From contig MKSU01000008.1 in NCBI GenBank assembly GCA_001897375.1, forward strand, positions 45,742-109,741: DNA of 64,000 bases, given 5' to 3'. Below are positions 60,654 through 64,000 of this stretch, piece by piece. The notes beneath the pieces were generated by a model. The model had not been told where the DNA came from and did no database searches. It saw nothing but the letters and a program-made list of their open reading frames with translations. Within the stretch, counting starts at the first letter, position 1. Every line of letters begins with the position of its first letter. The DNA is from Sphingomonas sp. 67-36. Its GTDB lineage: Bacteria; Pseudomonadota; Alphaproteobacteria; Sphingomonadales; Sphingomonadaceae. A program made the position numbers and the translations under genes.

Positions 60654-62284
60654 GCCGCGCGGACATGGATCGGCTGCTGGCCGACGCCATCGGCCCCGAG
60701 CGCCGCGCTTTCCATATTGCGGGCGCGCTGGCCGTGGCGGCGACGATCGCCGGAATCCTGCTGCTCGGCCTGTCGGGATGGTTCATCACCGGCGCCGCCC
60801 TGGCCGGCCTGGGCGGCGTGCTGGCCGTGCAGGGCTTCAACTATCTCGTGCCGAGCGCGATGATCCGGCTGCTCGCGATCGTCCGGACGACGGCGCGCTA
60901 TGGCGAACGCCTCACCGGCCATCGCGCGGCCTTGATGGCGCTCGCCACGGTCCGCGCGCGCGTGTTCGACCGCATCCTGTCGGTTCGCGACGTGCGGGCC
61001 GTATCGGCGGGGGACGCCGTGACGCGGCTCGTCCAGGACATCGGCGCGCTCGAGGACCGGCTGGTGCGCAAGCCCGCGCTCCCCGCCGCCCTTGCCGGCG
61101 CGGCGATTGGCCTTGTCCTGCTGTGGCTGGCCAGCCCCTGGGCCAGCCTGGCTTTGCTGGCGCTGATCGCCGGACTGGTCCTGTGGGGCCATCTCGCGAC
61201 GCCGCGCCTGCTGGCGTCCGCCGCCACCGACATCGCGGCGGCGCTGGCGCGGTTGAAGGCGGGCATGATCGACTATGCATGGGCCTCGCCGGAAATCCTG
61301 GCCTATGATCTCGCCCCGGCGATCGGGCGAAGCCTGGCGGCCGAGGCCGCCGAACTGGACCGGGCGCGCCGCCGTTTCGCGCGCGGCGAAGCGATCATCG
61401 ACGCGGGGCTGACCCTTGGCGGGGGCGTCGCCATGGCCGCGGTCCTCGCCATCTCCGGGGCCGCTTTGCCCATGACGGTGCTGGCGATGCTGGCGGCGGC
61501 GGGCGCGATCGAGGCCCTGTCCGGCTATATGCGCGGCGTATCGCGTGGCGCGCTGGTAACGGCCGCCCTCGCGCGATTGGAGGACGTGGCGGGTCGGGAT
61601 GAAGCTCTCATGCGGGCGGAGCGCGCGTCCGGGCCGGTCGGGCGGACCATCGCGCTGGATCGCAACGGCGCGCATGTCCGGCTCGCGGCGGGCGAACGCC
61701 TCGGCATCGCGGGGCGATCCGGCAGCGGAAAGACCAGCCTGCTCGAAACGCTCGCCGGGATTCGGGCCGCCGACCGGGATTGCGGCATCGTCCTTGACGA
61801 CCGGCCGCTCGCCATGTTGCCGCCCGCGGCGGTGCGCGCGGTCTTCGCTCTGTCGCCGCAGGATGCCCTGTTCCTGTCTGGAACGATCCGCGACAATTTG
61901 CGCGTGGCGCGCGCCGGCCTCGACGACGAACGGCTTTGGGCGGCGCTGGACGTCGCCTGCCTCGCGGCGGATGTCCGCGCGATGCCGCATGGGCTTGATC
62001 AATGGATCGGCGATGGCGGCGCGCGCCTGTCGGGCGGCCAGCGCAAACGCTTGTCGATCGCGCGCGCGCTTCTCGCGGGAAAGCCGTGGCTGTTGCTCGA
62101 CGAGCCGAGCGAGGGGCTGGACATGGCGACGGAAGCGCGGCTTGCGCACCGGCTGGACATCTGGCTGCGCGACACCGGGGCCGGGCTCGTCGTCGCGAGC
62201 CATCGCCCGGCGCTGCTCGCGCTCGCGGGTGAGGGTGCGGGGGCTATCCTGAAGATCGACGGGCCGGGGCGACCGTCATCATAG
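60650..62284 (+). CDS. cydC: CydC-type heterodimeric ABC exporter subunit
   Basis: The 544-residue protein is the partner of CydD: membrane domain (ILLLGLSGWFITGAALAGLGG is the first helix), Walker A GRSGSGKTS near residue 357, LSGGQRKRLSIARALLAG and WLLLDEPSEGLD. It starts with GTG inside the cydD stop (GTGA); ATG 60665 is a weaker alternative. The conserved pairing and position next to cydABX support a role in bd oxidase maturation through periplasmic thiol supply. Confidence 0.92.
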   Translation: MSRADMDRLLADAIGPERRAFHIAGALAVAATIAGILLLGLSGWFITGAALAGLGGVLAVQGFNYLVPSAMIRLLAIVRTTARYGERLTGHRAALMALATVRARVFDRILSVRDVRAVSAGDAVTRLVQDIGALEDRLVRKPALPAALAGAAIGLVLLWLASPWASLALLALIAGLVLWGHLATPRLLASAATDIAAALARLKAGMIDYAWASPEILAYDLAPAIGRSLAAEAAELDRARRRFARGEAIIDAGLTLGGGVAMAAVLAISGAALPMTVLAMLAAAGAIEALSGYMRGVSRGALVTAALARLEDVAGRDEALMRAERASGPVGRTIALDRNGAHVRLAAGERLGIAGRSGSGKTSLLETLAGIRAADRDCGIVLDDRPLAMLPPAAVRAVFALSPQDALFLSGTIRDNLRVARAGLDDERLWAALDVACLAADVRAMPHGLDQWIGDGGARLSGGQRKRLSIARALLAGKPWLLLDEPSEGLDMATEARLAHRLDIWLRDTGAGLVVASHRPALLALAGEGAGAILKIDGPGRPSS

Positions 62285-62347
62285 GGTTCGCGCAGTGCCC
62301 GCTCCCGCGTCGGCAACGACCGGTCCCAACCTGTCGACAGCGCGGGA

Positions 62348-62722
62348 TCACAAGATCCGGGCGAAGGTCGCGGCCGATCCCCGTGCTCGCGGCGCGGCGC
62401 CCTTCGCATCAGGCGGCGCGTTCGCCGCGGAAATACCCGACAAGGCGCCGAGCAGCTTCGCCGCGCTCACCAGCGCATCCGGCGCGAGGCTGTAGAAGAC
62501 CAGCTTGGCGTCGCGCCGCGTCTGCACCAGCTCCGCCTTGCGCAGGATGGCGAGCTGTTGCGACAATCCCGGCTGGCCTATGCCGGTCATGGTTTCGAGT
62601 TCACCGACCGACCTCTCGCCATTCTCGAGCAGCGTCCGCATGAGCTTCAGCCGAACGTCATGGGCGAGCGCCTTGAGGACGTCGGTGATCGCGTCCAGTT
62701 CGGTGTCGCTGAAGGTCGTCAC
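62348..62722 (-). CDS. ArsR family regulator lacking cysteines
   Basis: The 124-residue winged-helix protein (VLKALAHDVRLKLMRTLLENGERSVGELETMTGIGQPGLSQQLAILRKAELVQTRRDAKLVFYSL) is a paralogue of the BigR-like protein at 55750 and has the same QxxLSQQLxxLR recognition helix. It contains no cysteine, so it cannot sense persulfide by the known two-cysteine chemistry. The C-terminal 30 residues are Ala/Arg-rich. Its start overlaps the stop of the peroxiredoxin gene (ATGA), so the two are one operon. Confidence 0.88.
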   Translation of the reverse strand: MTTFSDTELDAITDVLKALAHDVRLKLMRTLLENGERSVGELETMTGIGQPGLSQQLAILRKAELVQTRRDAKLVFYSLAPDALVSAAKLLGALSGISAANAPPDAKGAAPRARGSAATFARIL

Positions 62723-63384
62723 TTGCCTGCCTTCTTGCGCTTGTCGGGCCGCGTCCGGTGGAACCAGCAGGCGTCGCCCGCCGCATCGAGCGCGGAGTCC
62801 TGATCCTGATAGGGCGGTAGCAGGACGTCGTCGCCGGGGCGCCAGCCTTCGGGCGTGACCACATTGTCGCTGTCGACCCGCTGCAGCGCGGCGACGACGC
62901 GCAGCATTTCCTCCACCGATCGGCCGATGGTGGCGGGATAGCAGAGCCTGGCGCGGACGATGCCGTCAGGGTCGATGAAGAAGGTCGCGCGCAGCGTGGC
63001 GGCGTCGGGCGCGTCCTCCGCTATCATCCCGTAGGCGCGGCCGATCACCATCGACGGGTCCTCGACGATCGGGAAGCCGACCGTGACGCCGAAATGCTCA
63101 TGGATCGCGCGTATCCACCCGAGATGGGAATAGAGGCTGTCGACCGAGATCGCGACAAGCGCGCAGTTGAGCGCCCTGAATCGCTCGCCAGCGCGCGAGA
63201 GGGCGACAAATTCGCTGGTGCAGACAGGCGTGAAGTCCGCGGGATGCGAGAAGAGCAGCACCCACTGGCCGCGATAGTCGGACAGGCTCATGTCGCCCAT
63301 GGTGGTGCGCGCCCGGAAATTGGGCGCAATGTCGCCGATCTGGACCGGCGACTGCGCGCCGCTCTTGTCTGCGTTGGAATTCAA
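62719..63384 (-). CDS. Peroxiredoxin (Prx6/archaeal-type)
   Basis: The 221-residue protein has the AhpC/TSA peroxidatic motif DFTPVCTSEF with Cys55, LFSHPADF before it, FPIVEDPSM and the extended C-terminal domain of Prx6/PH1217-type enzymes (SDNVVTPEGWRPGDDVLLPP). A further cysteine near the C terminus (GDACWFHRTRPD) sits where archaeal members have resolving cysteines. It reduces peroxides and possibly persulfides. It heads an operon with the cysteine-free ArsR and is divergent from the thioredoxin gene, its plausible reductant. Confidence 0.92.
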   Translation of the reverse strand: MNSNADKSGAQSPVQIGDIAPNFRARTTMGDMSLSDYRGQWVLLFSHPADFTPVCTSEFVALSRAGERFRALNCALVAISVDSLYSHLGWIRAIHEHFGVTVGFPIVEDPSMVIGRAYGMIAEDAPDAATLRATFFIDPDGIVRARLCYPATIGRSVEEMLRVVAALQRVDSDNVVTPEGWRPGDDVLLPPYQDQDSALDAAGDACWFHRTRPDKRKKAGK

Positions 63385-63425
63385 AATTTCCTGCTCCTGA
63401 AGGAGGCCCGTCTTGAACTTCCTTC

Positions 63426-63451
63426 GTTACACGGTTACATCATGCGCGTAA
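63426..63451. promoter_or_regulatory. Putative ArsR-family operator between peroxiredoxin and thioredoxin genes
   Basis: GTTACACGGTTA (63426-63437) followed by GCGTAA (63446-63451) in the gap between divergent genes. It resembles the motifs at 51067 and 59041. Confidence 0.4.
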
Positions 63452-63490
63452 ACGATTAAGCAGTGCTCGCGTTCCACGGGAGATGTTCGC

Positions 63491-63931
63491 GTGCCCGAGG
63501 CCCAACTTGTTGTTTGCCCTGCTGCACGAGCATCAACCGCGTGCCGGCCGCGAAGATCGGCGCCGCGCCCAATTGCGGAAAGTGTGGAATGCCGCTGTTC
63601 CAGGGACAGCCCGTCGAGGTCGATCAGGCCGCGTTCGATCGCCAGTAGGGCGCGGAAGCTCCCCGTTCTGGTCGATTTCTGGGCAAGCTGGTGCGGCCCT
63701 TGTCGCGCAATGGCGCCCGCGTTCAAAGCCACCGCCGCCGAGCTGGAGCCGCACGTCCGGCTGCTGAAGGTCGACACCGGGGCCGGGCAGGGCGTTTCAG
63801 CGCGCTACCACATCCGGTCGATCCCTACCCTGATATTTTTCGGGGACGGGCGCGAGATCGCCAGGCAGACCGGCGCCATGGATCGCGCGCGATTTGTCAC
63901 ATGGACAAGACAGGCGCTCGCGGCCACCTAG
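63491..63931 (+). pseudogene. trxC: Thioredoxin 2 (TrxC-like) gene with two compensating frameshifts
   Basis: The downstream half encodes a normal thioredoxin fold: LPVLVDFWASWCGPCRAMAPAF (active site WCGPC) and IRSIPTLIFFGDGREIARQTG. The N-terminal zinc-ribbon of TrxC (CPxC, then INRVPAAKIGAAPNCGKCGMPLFQGQPVEVDQAAFDRQ) is present but in another frame. One base is missing near 63521-63522, so CP-x-C is broken, and one base is extra near 63646, where the frame returns. The overall frame from 63491 stays open, so a protein with a scrambled 40-residue ribbon and an intact thioredoxin domain could still be made. Confidence 0.8.
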
Positions 63932-63962
63932 GGTCAGGACCCATTGATATGAGGTGGGGATT

Positions 63963-64000
63963 ATGATTCAGGCGGCTGCGAAGGAGCCTGAATTTGAGCG
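63963..64000 (+). CDS. Start of an unidentified gene, cut by window end
   Basis: A GAGGTGGGG ribosome-like site is followed by ATG 63963 and 12 codons (MIQAAAKEPEFER...) to the window edge. The preceding GGGTCAGGACCC (63931-63942) is a short palindrome that could be the end of an insertion sequence. Too little is visible to name the gene. Confidence 0.3.
   Translation, partial: MIQAAAKEPEFE

Overview
The window is high-GC alphaproteobacterial DNA. The gene content points to a sphingomonad (Sphingomonas or a close relative): four TonB-dependent receptor genes or remnants, a SapC-family protein, CpdR, PmbA, an Anbu protease operon and BigR/SqrR-like ArsR regulators. There is no rRNA, CRISPR array or complete insertion sequence. 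One tRNA-Val(GAC) gene is present. This assignment rests on gene families and base composition only; no database search was possible.

Layout. 1-10170 is mostly housekeeping: two HAD phosphatases, a CysQ-like phosphatase with PmbA, a DUF1289 protein, a DEAD-box helicase, an FAD-linked oxidase, SapC, cytochrome b561, an N-formylglutamate amidohydrolase family protein, CpdR and tRNA-Val. A likely small RNA with anti-Shine-Dalgarno stretches lies at 8547-8651. 10171-17500 is accessory and partly decayed. It holds a BKACE (beta-keto acid cleavage) operon ending in a truncated SDR gene, an OruR-type AraC regulator, a beheaded TonB receptor, a cold-shock operon, several very small proteins (two sharing a 29-bp leader) and an MbcA/ParS-like protein next to a HEPN-like protein.

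17534-24825 holds a DUF188 protein, a P1 peptidase, the conserved four-gene Anbu operon (ATP-grasp, alpha-E, transglutaminase, Anbu) and an ECF sigma/anti-sigma pair. The sigma gene is divergent from a secreted subtilase, with a palindromic ECF-type promoter between them; the same motif precedes the next gene, a Gly/Ala-rich secreted protein. 27300-37958 is a catabolic block (TonB receptor, FAD oxidase, MFS carrier, ROK fructokinase, mannitol/fructuronate dehydrogenase, two alpha/beta hydrolases, AraC and GntR regulators) that looks like uptake and breakdown of a polyol or uronate, perhaps acylated. 39602-46660 is one operon (TonB receptor, YfcC-type carrier, CocE/NonD hydrolase, LysR) divergent from a CapA-type protein.

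47879-63931 is the most interesting stretch. A sulfide:quinone oxidoreductase, a DUF2892 membrane protein, a TolC-type channel and an AhpD-like protein run leftward. A rhodanese, an RND adaptor, an RND pump and a BigR/SqrR-type ArsR regulator run rightward from the same promoter region. Cytochrome bd oxidase (CydABX), its assembly exporter CydDC, a cysteine-free ArsR paralogue, a peroxiredoxin and a frameshifted thioredoxin follow. A similar TTAC-R-CG motif occurs in all three divergent promoter regions. I read this as a reactive-sulfur defence unit in which a complete tripartite efflux pump is built into the sulfide-oxidation divergon and coupled to a sulfide-tolerant oxidase.
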